Positions 45,419 to 53,811 of a stretch of DNA of 64,000 nt are shown here, piece by piece. The notes below the pieces were generated by a model. That model worked only from the letters and a program-made list of their open reading frames with translations. It ran no database searches and was not told where the DNA came from. The position numbers and the translations under genes are program-made. Source of the DNA: Companilactobacillus nuruki (GTDB lineage Bacteria > Bacillota > Bacilli > Lactobacillales > Lactobacillaceae); NCBI RefSeq assembly GCF_002872255.1, contig NZ_NIPR01000001.1, positions 117,757 to 181,756 of the forward strand, written 5' to 3'. Each line of letters starts with the position of its first letter. The first letter of the stretch is position 1.

Positions 45419-46084
45419 TTAACCCCTCATCTCAAACATATCTTCAGAAACATCAGATACATTCACTTCCTCAATCGTTTTATTCTTAAAGAAGAGTGCT
45501 CGACTGGTATATTTTTTAGTTAACTCGTAATCATGAGTTATAAAGATGACTGTTAGATTATATTTTTCATTCAACTCTTTGACCAGATCCATCAATTGCA
45601 TTTTGACCTCAACATCTAAACTGGCAGTCGATTCATCCAAGATCAAAATTCTTGGATCATTTAATAGTGATTGAGCCAAATAAGCTTTTTGTTTCTCACC
45701 ACCCGAAGCCAGACCCAGTGGACGTTTTTTAATCTCCGTTAATTTGGTCTTCTCTAGAATTGTTTTTATTTGTTCATTGTCTTCACAGCGTTTTTTGGGA
45801 CTCAAAGTAAATTTTAAATTCAAACGAACAAATTGCTCTATATCCAAGGGATAGTCCAAATCAATATTTCTAAATTGCGGTACATAACCTATAGTTTGTT
45901 TATCGATTTTTAATTCGCCACTAGTTTTCTTCTCAAGCCCCATCATAATTTTAACTAAGGTTGTTTTCCCTGAACCATTAGGTCCAATCAAACTGATAAA
46001 ATCACCATCATTAATTTTAAAATTAAGATTCTCAAAAACTAATTGCTTCCCAAAACGTTTTGTTAAATTCTTTACCTCAATCAC
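45419..46084 (-). CDS. Metal ABC transporter ATP-binding protein
   Basis: 221 residues. Walker A GPNGSGKTT, Q-loop YVPQFRN, signature ASGGEKQK (A for L), Walker B RILILDESTASLD and switch ITHDYEL are intact. LTKRFGKQLVFENLNFKI at the start and the short length fit the Mn/Zn importers. It lies between binding protein and permease genes with 2-base gaps. Confidence 0.9.
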   Translation of the reverse strand: MIEVKNLTKRFGKQLVFENLNFKINDGDFISLIGPNGSGKTTLVKIMMGLEKKTSGELKIDKQTIGYVPQFRNIDLDYPLDIEQFVRLNLKFTLSPKKRCEDNEQIKTILEKTKLTEIKKRPLGLASGGEKQKAYLAQSLLNDPRILILDESTASLDVEVKMQLMDLVKELNEKYNLTVIFITHDYELTKKYTSRALFFKNKTIEEVNVSDVSEDMFEMRG

Positions 46085-46086
46085 AG

Positions 46087-46959
46087 CTATCTCTTCACTA
46101 TCCTTTCAATTTGAGTAATGTTTTCATTCATCCAATCATAATAACCCAAATTACTTGGTAGGGTTTCTGTAAAATAAATAATTGGAACATGATATTTTTT
46201 AGCTAATCCAGTCATTTTTGTAATAATTCCACTCGTTACTTGTTTATTAACTACTAGAAAACTGACCTTGTGATTTTTCAAACCATTTTCCATATCTTTT
46301 ACATCAGTAATTGAAGGATCGGTATCATCCTCAATTGACTTAGCAAAATGTGGATTAGCAATTGTTACACCCAAATCTCTTAGTATATAGTAAGGCAATG
46401 GTTCTGTGACATAGGCCCTTTTGCCATTCGTCTCCTTCTTTAAAGCTTGTTCTCGTTTGATTAAACTATCTAATTTTAAATTATATTTCTTAAGATTAGC
46501 TTGATAATAAGCTTTATTTTTGGGATCGACTGTAGCCATATGAAGATATATTGTCTGACTTAATTTTTGAATGTTTTTTACACTAAACCAAATATGTTCA
46601 TTATCGCCATCTTTTTTATGCAAAACATTGGCAAAATCAATTAAATTTTTATTTTGACTATTGGCTGTAACAATTTTTTCAACCCAATCATCATAACCTA
46701 AGCCACTAGAAACAATCAGTCTTGAATCCGCAATTAATTTAGCATCATTACTAGATGGTGAAAAACTATGTGGATCAACATTGACCGACTTAATGATTGA
46801 TTCAACTCTATACTTATTTCCCACAACGCTTTGAATCGGTTCTTTATATGTATTAACCGTTGTTGTGATAACTTTTTGAGATGTAGTTTTTTGACTGCAT
46901 CCCCCTATAAATATCAGTAGCGAAAATAAAACCAATAAAACTACTTTTCTTTTTCGCAT
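46087..46959 (-). CDS. Metal ABC transporter substrate-binding lipoprotein
   Basis: 290 residues. Lipobox FIGGC puts the lipid Cys at about residue 21. Cluster A-I metal-binding protein: ligands appear as His in DPHSFSP, His in DNEHIWFS, Glu in VTEPLPYY and Glu in FTETLPS. In zinc proteins the third ligand is His, whereas in Mn-binding PsaA/MtsA it is Glu and the fourth Asp, so this set leans to Mn(II); the Glu in place of Asp is unusual. It is first in an operon with ATPase, permease and GtrA genes. Zinc cannot be excluded, but the long His-rich loop of zinc-binding members is absent. Confidence 0.85.
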   Translation of the reverse strand: MRKRKVVLLVLFSLLIFIGGCSQKTTSQKVITTTVNTYKEPIQSVVGNKYRVESIIKSVNVDPHSFSPSSNDAKLIADSRLIVSSGLGYDDWVEKIVTANSQNKNLIDFANVLHKKDGDNEHIWFSVKNIQKLSQTIYLHMATVDPKNKAYYQANLKKYNLKLDSLIKREQALKKETNGKRAYVTEPLPYYILRDLGVTIANPHFAKSIEDDTDPSITDVKDMENGLKNHKVSFLVVNKQVTSGIITKMTGLAKKYHVPIIYFTETLPSNLGYYDWMNENITQIERIVKR

Positions 46960-46989
46960 TTATTATCCTCTATTCAAATAATTGCCTAA

Positions 46990-47036
46990 CTAAAATAGAG
47001 GCCTGAACAAAACTTAAAGTTTTGTACCGACCTCTT
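46990..47036 (-). terminator. Hairpin between the lipoprotein gene and the metal transporter
   Basis: ACAAAACTT and AAGTTTTGT (47007-47025) are perfect arms around one base, with outer AGAGG/CCTCT pairs. On the minus strand ATTTTAG follows, a weak T-run. It may end the lipoprotein transcript or serve as an operator before the metal transporter operon. Confidence 0.5.
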
Positions 47037-47079
47037 AAAAATATAACTAATTATTATTATAAAGGCAAGTTATGCCCTA

Positions 47080-47643
47080 TTACCAAATTTGGAAATACTG
47101 ACCATTAGCAGGTACCAAATAACTTCCTACTGGTGTATCAGAATTTTTGCTATAGATATTAATTTGATATCCATTAACATCATTCCAAGTAACCTTACCG
47201 TTAGCAACATATTGAGTTGTTGTCTTATCATACGTTGAACTCAATTGATCAGATAAATACTCTGTTGCTTGATCCGCCGTTGTCAAATTAACCGTTGATT
47301 GAGTTTGATCCGTGGATTGATTACTATCAGTTGTATTTGTATTAGTACTTGAATTATTACCACTATTTTGATTATTAGTAGTTTGACTATTATTTCCGTT
47401 CTGAGATGTTGTTGTTTTAGAATTAGCAGCACTATTTTCAGAATTTGTATCTTTACTATTTACTTCAGTATCTTTATCAGCTGAAGAAGCGGGTTTGGTA
47501 GATTTCTTAGGGGTTTCTTTTTTACTACTCTTAGTTTGTTCAGTTTTATCAGCTGATTGCGTACTTGCAGATTGCTGGTTAGCACAGCCTGTCAATAAAA
47601 TACCTGACAAGATAACTGTAAAAATAGATAATCTCTTAAACAT
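47080..47643 (-). CDS. Putative lipoprotein with Ser/Thr/Asn-rich linker
   Basis: 187 residues. Signal with lipobox LTGC (Cys about residue 20). Residues 22-115 are low-complexity (Ser, Thr, Asn, Gln, Lys), a wall-spanning linker. The C-terminal 70 residues are folded: TTADQATEYLSDQLSSTYDKTTTQYVANGKVTWNDVNGYQINIYSKN, a small alpha/beta domain seen in several lactobacillar lipoproteins and serine-rich proteins of unknown role. AAGGAGGT precedes the ATG. It is separate from neighbours by a 74-base gap carrying a parS-like site. Confidence 0.75.
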   Translation of the reverse strand: MFKRLSIFTVILSGILLTGCANQQSASTQSADKTEQTKSSKKETPKKSTKPASSADKDTEVNSKDTNSENSAANSKTTTSQNGNNSQTTNNQNSGNNSSTNTNTTDSNQSTDQTQSTVNLTTADQATEYLSDQLSSTYDKTTTQYVANGKVTWNDVNGYQINIYSKNSDTPVGSYLVPANGQYFQIW

Positions 47644-47701
47644 ATGGAAAGTACCTCCTTATACACTTAATAGTATATCGGAGATCCACCTATCCCCGCA
47701 A

Positions 47702-47717
47702 TGTTCCACGAGAAACA
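47702..47717. promoter_or_regulatory. Near-consensus parS site
   Basis: TGTTCCACGAGAAACA matches the ParB site consensus TGTTNCACGTGAAACA except for one A in place of T. It is intergenic and about 8 kb from the parAB genes of the window. Confidence 0.65.
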
Positions 47718-48455
47718 TTAATAAATCTTATCAAATTCAATTTTTTCGCCTTGTCGAATCTTTTCAGCAAATTCAATTGACTTATCTACTATGATTCCTT
47801 GACCATCAATCACATTATAGGGATGATCAGATGCCTTCTCTTGAGCAAAGGACAATTCTGTACATCCCAAAACGATAACATCACAATCAAATTTATCATG
47901 CATAGTTTTTAATATTTCAAAATATTTCGGTGCATTTACTTTTCCCTTGACCTTGATGTCATCATAAATCAGGCTTTCAACTTTATCTTGAACCTCTTGA
48001 TCGCCGAGACTATATTCAAACCCGGCATCTTTGATCTCGTTTTCATAGATATGATCAGCAATCGTACCCTTAGTCGCAATCAAACCAATCCTTTTAGCAT
48101 TAGGATACTTTTTCTTCATCACGCTAATAGCCATATGTGGCATATGAATTAATGGTATATCCGTAGCTGCTTGCAACTCTTTATAGTAATAATGTGCTGT
48201 ATTGCAAATCAACACCATAAACTCTGGATGTAAACTACTTTGTTGTTTGATATCTTCAAGCAATGGTGGCAAGAAACTTGGTTGGCTGTGGTCAAGAATA
48301 TGTGCTGTTCGATCAGGAACAGTCGCATGATTAACCAAAATATAATCTAAGTAATCTTGATCCTTCTTAGTCGGTGTTCTTTCATTCAATAAATGCACAT
48401 AACTCTCAGTGGCTAAACTTCCCATGCCACCCAACACAGTAAAGAATTTCTTCAT
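47718..48455 (-). CDS. Aspartate/glutamate racemase family protein
   Basis: 245 residues from ATG at 48455 (GAAGG upstream, which overlaps the end of the Mur ligase gene). The two catalytic Cys of the PLP-free racemases are seen in LICNTAHYY (about residue 82) and LGCTELS (about 193); FTVLGGMGSLATESYV opens the fold. The fold and first motif (CNTAH) fit aspartate racemases and related amino-acid racemases more than MurI. It is the last gene of an operon with Mur ligase, D,D-carboxypeptidase and a two-component system, so D-amino acid supply for peptidoglycan (D-Asp bridges occur in many lactobacilli) is a reasonable guess. Confidence 0.82.
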   Translation of the reverse strand: MKKFFTVLGGMGSLATESYVHLLNERTPTKKDQDYLDYILVNHATVPDRTAHILDHSQPSFLPPLLEDIKQQSSLHPEFMVLICNTAHYYYKELQAATDIPLIHMPHMAISVMKKKYPNAKRIGLIATKGTIADHIYENEIKDAGFEYSLGDQEVQDKVESLIYDDIKVKGKVNAPKYFEILKTMHDKFDCDVIVLGCTELSFAQEKASDHPYNVIDGQGIIVDKSIEFAEKIRQGEKIEFDKIY

Positions 48456-48459
48456 TTTT

Positions 48460-49989
48460 TTAACCTTCAATATCTTTCAAAATTTTCTTAGCAACTACCG
48501 GATCACTCGGATATGGTACATCGACACCTTTAGTCTTTTGGTAAGCATCATTACCCTTAGCAGCAAGAACAATAATGTCACCATTAGTACTTGATTCGAT
48601 CATATTGCGAATTGCTTCCTTTCGATCCAATATCGTTTTGATCTGTACTTTTTGATGATCAATTTTATCATCAATTTGTTTACAAATATCAGCCGGATTC
48701 TCAAATCCTGGATCATCAGTCGTTAGAATAGCATAATCAGCTAACTCGGTTAAAACTTTAGCAAATCCCTCACGTCTGGAAACGCCCTTATCACCAGGGC
48801 TACCGACAACCACTTTGATTTTTGATTGAGGATACTCTCGCTTCAGAAATCCTAATAAAGCATTCATACTAGCATAGTTATGAGCATAATCAACAAATAT
48901 CGTACCATGAGATTTTGTATTAATATGTTCCATTCTGCCTGGTACAAAAGCTGATTTCAAACTCTGTTCAATTATCTCATTTTTAATACCCATCTTTTTA
49001 GCCGCAATAATCGCAGCAGCAGCATTAAGCTCATTAAAATCGCCGACAAGACCTAAACGATATGTACACTCATCTTGTTCTTGAATTGCCTTAGCTTTGG
49101 TACTTCTAGCCGTAAATGTAAATACCGAATCATTCAGATTTGATTCCTTACTTTGAATAATAAAATCAGCATCTTCAACTGAACCCTTGGCAAAGCGGTA
49201 AATATCAGCATCAGAACTAGTCTGCTTAGCAGCTTCATAAACCGTATCATAATCATTTGTTTGACGATTAATAATATTAACTTTGGAATTGATCATTAAC
49301 TGTTTCTTACAATTCAAATAATCGGCATAGGTTGGATGTTCATTAGGGCCAATATGATCTGGAGTAATGTTCAAGAAACCACCAATATCAAATGTCAAAC
49401 CGTAAACTCGATTTTTCTTATATGCTTGAGATGATACTTCCATGACTAAATACTTAATTCCATTATCAACACATCTTCTCATGTCACGGAATAACTCCAT
49501 TGATTCTGGAGTTGTCAGATCAGATTTAAATTTATCACTTGGCTCTGATCCCACAATTCTATCAACGGTTGAAAAAAGACCGACTTGTTTAGGATAAGAT
49601 CTTTTAAGAATGTCATAAAGAAAATATGATGTCGTTGTTTTTCCCTTAGTTCCTGTGAAAGCTACGATGAATAGATCATTTTGAGGATTGCCAAAAAATT
49701 CAGCACTCAAAAGTGACAACGCTTTGGAGGCATTTTTAACAATCAAACGATCCACTTTCTGGCTATATTCTTGTTCTGAAACATAGAGCCTAACCCCATT
49801 ATCAATAGCTTGATTTAAATATTCAGCTTTAAAATTATTACCTTTGCAAAAGAATATCCCATCTTTTTGATTTTCTCTGGAATTGTAACTAATATGGGTT
49901 AATTCAAGCTTTTCATCACTAATTGAGCTAGAAACCAATAAATCATGCTCCTGCAAAATCTTTATAGCATTTTTAATTTTTAAACTCAT
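48460..49989 (-). CDS. murE: MurE-like UDP-MurNAc-tripeptide ligase
   Basis: 509 residues, three Mur-ligase domains. N-terminal SYNSRENQKDGIFFCKGNNF is the UDP-binding part, P-loop GTKGKTTT at about 113, MEVSSQAYKKNRVYGL (the MurE motif EVSSHxL with Gln for His), YLNCKKQLM with the carbamylated Lys, PGRMEHI, and VDYAHNYASM. The position that is DNPR in diaminopimelate-adding enzymes reads DDPGFENP here, so a different amino acid, probably L-Lys or another, is added. The gene lies 14 bases after the carboxypeptidase and 4 bases before the racemase genes. It could be the only MurE of the cell or a second, specialised copy. Confidence 0.85.
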   Translation of the reverse strand: MSLKIKNAIKILQEHDLLVSSSISDEKLELTHISYNSRENQKDGIFFCKGNNFKAEYLNQAIDNGVRLYVSEQEYSQKVDRLIVKNASKALSLLSAEFFGNPQNDLFIVAFTGTKGKTTTSYFLYDILKRSYPKQVGLFSTVDRIVGSEPSDKFKSDLTTPESMELFRDMRRCVDNGIKYLVMEVSSQAYKKNRVYGLTFDIGGFLNITPDHIGPNEHPTYADYLNCKKQLMINSKVNIINRQTNDYDTVYEAAKQTSSDADIYRFAKGSVEDADFIIQSKESNLNDSVFTFTARSTKAKAIQEQDECTYRLGLVGDFNELNAAAAIIAAKKMGIKNEIIEQSLKSAFVPGRMEHINTKSHGTIFVDYAHNYASMNALLGFLKREYPQSKIKVVVGSPGDKGVSRREGFAKVLTELADYAILTTDDPGFENPADICKQIDDKIDHQKVQIKTILDRKEAIRNMIESSTNGDIIVLAAKGNDAYQKTKGVDVPYPSDPVVAKKILKDIEG

Positions 49990-50003
49990 TTTTTGACACT
50001 CCT

Positions 50004-51233
50004 CTAAAATAAATGGTTAAAAAATTCTACGATTTGATCCCACCAAGATTTATGGACCGCTTTTTTATGTATCGTTTTTTTAACATCTGTCTTCTTGAAC
50101 GGCAAATAACTGCTACCATTGCTATTAATTAAAACTTTGACTGTTTTTTTATCATTAATGGCTGTAAAGCCTAACTTATTATTACTTACATTATAACTAA
50201 TATCTTCAACATTATAATTCTTAGGTAACCATGTATAAACCGGTTCATAAGTCTTATATTTTTTATTATTAATTGTTATGCTCTGATTTTTTTTCAGAAT
50301 TTCTTTACGCTCATAATTATCTTTTAAATAATGAACTAGATTTTGAGTACTACGGAATCGTTTATCCTTATCAGCTTTTTCGCCTTGAGCATTTAAAACG
50401 ATCGTTACGATTCTAGTATTATTAAATGGTAATGTTCCAACAAATGACTCTCCAGCCGCTTCTGTTGTTCCTGTTTTTAAACCATCAAATTCATATCCTT
50501 CTTGATAGTCACGATTACCTTTCAATAATAAATTCAATGACTCATATTCTTTCGTTTCATTACCAACTGGAAAAGATAATTTAGCTTGAGATGTTGTTTG
50601 TAATATCTCTGGATACTGATCCAACACATGTTTAACGATTATTCCAATATCATTAACTGATAGTTTGTTTTCTCCATCTTTTGTCCCTAGATACATATCA
50701 GAATCCAAATCTGAATTATTCAAGCCTGAAACGTTATAAATTTGGGCACCTTTAATGCCCCAATCTTTAAGAGTCTGGCGCATTCTTTTGACAAAATTTT
50801 TCTGACTTCCTGCTACTTTATCTGCCAACATCATAGCCGCCGAATTGGATGAAACAATCCAAGCAGCATCATATAGATCTTTTACTGAATAACTCTTATC
50901 AGCATCTAACCTAACATTTGTTAATTCGTTTTTTTGTGTCATTGATGCCTGAGCTTGTGTAGGTGTTATTTGATCTTTTTCCGAAATTTGGCCGTTATTG
51001 ATGGCCTTCGTTACTAAATACAATGTAATTATTTTTGTAATCGAACCAATTGCTAATTTTTCATCAGCGTCTTTTTGATAAATGACTTGTCCTGTCTGTT
51101 CATCAAAAACCATCCCCGCTGTTGCATTTATTTCTGGCTCAGTTGTTTCCGCTTGAACGGTTGATGTAAAAATTGGTAACGTCAAGATTACTACTGACAT
51201 TACCAACACTAATTTTCTGACGAAATTTTTCAT
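50004..51233 (-). CDS. dacA: D-alanyl-D-alanine carboxypeptidase (class A low-mass PBP)
   Basis: 409 residues. Signal peptide about residues 1-28 (TVQA-ET). Active-site triad: SITK (Ser/Lys, SxxK) in LAIGSITKIITLY, SNSA (SxN) in WIVSSNSAAMMLAD, and LKTGTT (KTG). A PBP5-type C-terminal domain and an amphipathic tail (KSWWDQIVEFFNHLF) that would hold it on the membrane follow. It removes the last D-Ala from stem peptides and so tunes cross-linking. It lies 21 bases after the sensor kinase gene, so it is probably a direct output of that system. Confidence 0.92.
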   Translation of the reverse strand: MKNFVRKLVLVMSVVILTLPIFTSTVQAETTEPEINATAGMVFDEQTGQVIYQKDADEKLAIGSITKIITLYLVTKAINNGQISEKDQITPTQAQASMTQKNELTNVRLDADKSYSVKDLYDAAWIVSSNSAAMMLADKVAGSQKNFVKRMRQTLKDWGIKGAQIYNVSGLNNSDLDSDMYLGTKDGENKLSVNDIGIIVKHVLDQYPEILQTTSQAKLSFPVGNETKEYESLNLLLKGNRDYQEGYEFDGLKTGTTEAAGESFVGTLPFNNTRIVTIVLNAQGEKADKDKRFRSTQNLVHYLKDNYERKEILKKNQSITINNKKYKTYEPVYTWLPKNYNVEDISYNVSNNKLGFTAINDKKTVKVLINSNGSSYLPFKKTDVKKTIHKKAVHKSWWDQIVEFFNHLF

Positions 51234-51254
51234 TACTTACCTCTCACATAAATC

Positions 51255-52349
51255 CTAGGATTCAGAAATTGGAAAATGACTAATAAAAGATGTCTTTTCC
51301 TCATTTGATGTTACGGCAATTGTACCACCATGTAATTGCACCATACTTTGGGCAATGGCCAACCCTAAACCAGTTCCACCAGTTTTTTTAGAACGAGAAT
51401 CTTCTACTCGATAGAAACGATCAAAAACATGTTTCAAAGAATCCTCAGGAATAGGTTTACCGTTATTAGCAACTGTCACAACGACCTCTGTTTCCTTCTT
51501 TTCGGCCGTTAGCCAAATATGAGTTGCACCTTTTCCATATTTTAAAGCATTCATAATTAAATTATTAAAAACGCGACCTAATTTCTCAGTATCACCCTCC
51601 ATAATAATTTTTTCTGGTTTTGAATTAACAAGGATTTCCATACCTCGCTTATTAGCTTCCAATTCAAAATCAGCCGACAACTGATCTAGCATCTGAGCCA
51701 TATCAAATCGTGTCATACTTAAACGACTTGTAGCATGTTGAACATTGGCATATTCAAATAATGAATTAACCAAATTTTGCATTTCTAAAGACTTTTTATA
51801 TGCAATGTGTGTATATTTAAGAATTTGTCCTAAGTCATTGTAGTTTTTACTCTCAATCAAACCTAAGTAACCAATAACTGATGTCAAAGGCGTTCTAATA
51901 TCATGACTAACATTGCTTATTAATTCATCCTTGCTCTCTTCAGACTGTCGCTGTTCTTCAGCTCTTCGATCCATATTAGATATCAACAAATTAAAACTGA
52001 TAATAATACTCTGCAAACTAGAATTCACTTTGATTTTTACGGGTTTGGTTAAATTATCTGTTGCTGTTTTATGAAGGACTAGCTTAATCTGATTCAATTC
52101 CATCTGATGATAAGTACTTATAACGATAAGATACGTTAAGAATAGATTCAAAAGAAGGATTAACCCTATTATCCAAATTCTATCAGACATGATTATTTGA
52201 AAATTGACTTGTAAATTGCTTAAAAAATCATTTTTACCAATACTACTGATTAATACCACATTTATTACCTGAAATAAAAGAAAGGTGCCTATTCCCTCAA
52301 AAAGGAGGACACCTTTTTCTTTTACATTCAGTTTGATTCTTTTACCCAA
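51255..52349 (-). CDS. Sensor histidine kinase, two membrane helices
   Basis: About 364 residues. The best start is TTG at 52349: it follows the regulator stop by two bases and has GTGGAGG seven bases upstream. Two helices (about residues 14-32 and 61-82) frame a short extracellular loop of about 30 residues. Then comes a linker, H-box ELISNVSHDIRTPLTSVIGYL, N-box RVFNNLIMNALKYG, and G boxes KTGGTGLGLAIAQSM. The small loop fits sensing in or near the membrane, as for VanS- or BceS-like kinases; the ligand is unknown. Confidence 0.9.
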   Translation of the reverse strand: MGKRIKLNVKEKGVLLFEGIGTFLLFQVINVVLISSIGKNDFLSNLQVNFQIIMSDRIWIIGLILLLNLFLTYLIVISTYHQMELNQIKLVLHKTATDNLTKPVKIKVNSSLQSIIISFNLLISNMDRRAEEQRQSEESKDELISNVSHDIRTPLTSVIGYLGLIESKNYNDLGQILKYTHIAYKKSLEMQNLVNSLFEYANVQHATSRLSMTRFDMAQMLDQLSADFELEANKRGMEILVNSKPEKIIMEGDTEKLGRVFNNLIMNALKYGKGATHIWLTAEKKETEVVVTVANNGKPIPEDSLKHVFDRFYRVEDSRSKKTGGTGLGLAIAQSMVQLHGGTIAVTSNEEKTSFISHFPISES

Positions 52350-52351
52350 AA

Positions 52352-53038
52352 TCAAACCTCCACTTTGTAGCCGACGCCCCAAACAGTTTCAATCACCTTT
52401 TCACCGTTAGTTGCTTCTTCTAGCTTATCTCTCAAATGACTCACATGAACCATGACAGTCTTAGCTGAGACGACACTTTCCTGTTTCCAAACACGTTCAA
52501 AAATTTCATCTGCAGAGAAAACTCGATTGGGATGGCTAGCCAATAAATAAAGCACCCCAAACTCTAGCGCAGTTAACTGTACTTTTTGGCCTGAATCGGT
52601 AACGACCTCATGAGAATCTTTATAGATTGTAATAGGACCTACTTCGAGTTTATCAGGAACATTTTTTGATGTTTGTTGTGTACTACGACGAAGCAGTGAA
52701 CGAATCCGAGCCATAATCTCTAATGGATTAAATGGTTTTGTAACGTAATCATCCGCACCGGTAATAAGACCTTGTATCTTATCCATATCAGTTGTTTTGG
52801 CCGAAACTATAATAATTGGTATTTGAGAATTTTTACGTACTCGTTTAACGACCTCAATTCCATCAATACCAGGCATCATAATATCTAAAACCATTAACGC
52901 TATATCGCTATGAGCGGACAATTGGTCTAGAGCCTCTTGCCCCGAATTGGCCGTAATTGGCTCATAACCTTCATTTTTAATATAGATACTAAGTAGTTCT
53001 ACAATTTCTTTGTCATCGTCTACTACTAAGATTTTCAT
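52352..53038 (-). CDS. OmpR/VanR-type response regulator
   Basis: 228 residues. Receiver: DDD at residues 7-9, phospho-Asp in LMVLDIMMPG (about 53), Thr/Ser in IIIVSAKT and Lys in VTKPFNP. Winged helix from about 130: VQLTALEFGVLYLLASHPNRVFSADEIFERVWKQE, VMVHVSHLRDKLE, IETVWGVGYKVE. First gene of a five-gene operon with kinase, DacA, MurE-like and racemase genes. Confidence 0.93.
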   Translation of the reverse strand: MKILVVDDDKEIVELLSIYIKNEGYEPITANSGQEALDQLSAHSDIALMVLDIMMPGIDGIEVVKRVRKNSQIPIIIVSAKTTDMDKIQGLITGADDYVTKPFNPLEIMARIRSLLRRSTQQTSKNVPDKLEVGPITIYKDSHEVVTDSGQKVQLTALEFGVLYLLASHPNRVFSADEIFERVWKQESVVSAKTVMVHVSHLRDKLEEATNGEKVIETVWGVGYKVEV

Positions 53039-53143
53039 TTAATAAACCTCTCAAGCGTACATATATTTACAAGTCTACAACTAGTTAGTATTATACAATA
53101 AGAAGTCACTAGATTACTAATTAGACAACGAAAGTGAGTTTTT

Positions 53144-53341
53144 ATGGAATATTTAAAAAAGCGAATGAAATTTTTATTGATAATTATTTTCTCTGTAGCC
53201 ATAATTTTATTCGTCCAATATGAACTAAATTACGACAAAAATCTAGATCTCAAAAAAGTCGGCATCTATATGACCATCTTACAAATTGCTTGTAGCGGTT
53301 ATGGATTGTACGGCTTAATTCAATTTTTCAGGGTGAAATAA
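53144..53341 (+). CDS. Small two-helix membrane protein, unknown
   Basis: 65 residues. Basic start MEYLKKRMK, one helix at about 10-25, a charged middle (NYDKNLDLKK), a second helix at 39-58, basic end. GTGAG-like ribosome site. I know no family. It ends two bases before a DUF1801 gene and is divergent from the two-component operon. Confidence 0.55.
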   Translation: MEYLKKRMKFLLIIIFSVAIILFVQYELNYDKNLDLKKVGIYMTILQIACSGYGLYGLIQFFRVK

Positions 53342-53342
53342 T

Positions 53343-53678
53343 ATGGATGTCTTAACAGAATATCTCAACCGCCTTTCCTCATCTGAAGACAAAGAATTGG
53401 CTATCGCTATGAATCAGATTATTTCAGATGCTTTGCCTGATGCTGAAATCAGAATATCTTATGGATTGCTTGGCTACTACCAACCTAAACAAGTCTGTTT
53501 CTTCGGCATCAATAAACAACACATTGGTTTTTATCCCACCGATAAACCAATTGAACATTTTAAGGATGAAATAAAAACTTATCTTAGTGGAAAAACTACC
53601 CTAAAATTTCCGAAGGATATGGACAAAGTTCCTACTAAGTTAATTCAAAGAATTGCCGTTTGGAATTTGGAAAATTAA
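53343..53678 (+). CDS. DUF1801 (YdhG/frataxin-like) protein
   Basis: 111 residues. Landmarks of DUF1801: ISDALPDAEIRISYGLLGYYQPKQVCFFGINKQHIGFYPTDKPIEHF and the end KFPKDMDKVPTKLIQRIAVW. Bacillus YdhG of this group has been proposed as an iron chaperone; others are of unknown use. It follows the small membrane protein by one base, so the two are cotranscribed. Confidence 0.85.
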   Translation: MDVLTEYLNRLSSSEDKELAIAMNQIISDALPDAEIRISYGLLGYYQPKQVCFFGINKQHIGFYPTDKPIEHFKDEIKTYLSGKTTLKFPKDMDKVPTKLIQRIAVWNLEN

Positions 53679-53739
53679 TATTCCGATATCTTAATAAGAT
53701 TGTTTACTGTACACAAAGAAGATTTGAAAGATTTCCGAT

Positions 53740-53795
53740 TAAAATAAAAACTCCTAGTAATCATATTTTGATTACTAGGAGTTTTTATTTTAATA
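53740..53795. terminator. Bidirectional terminator after the DUF1801 gene
   Basis: AAAAACTCCTAGTAATCA pairs perfectly with TGATTACTAGGAGTTTTT. Its 20-base core equals that of the terminator at 1456-1504. Confidence 0.92.
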
Positions 53796-53811
53796 TTCGA
53801 AAATTGGATAT

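Noticed and set aside
47007..47025. Clear MntR or Zur box before the metal transporter
   Set aside because: The palindrome does not match a consensus I can vouch for, so I list it only as an unassigned repeat.
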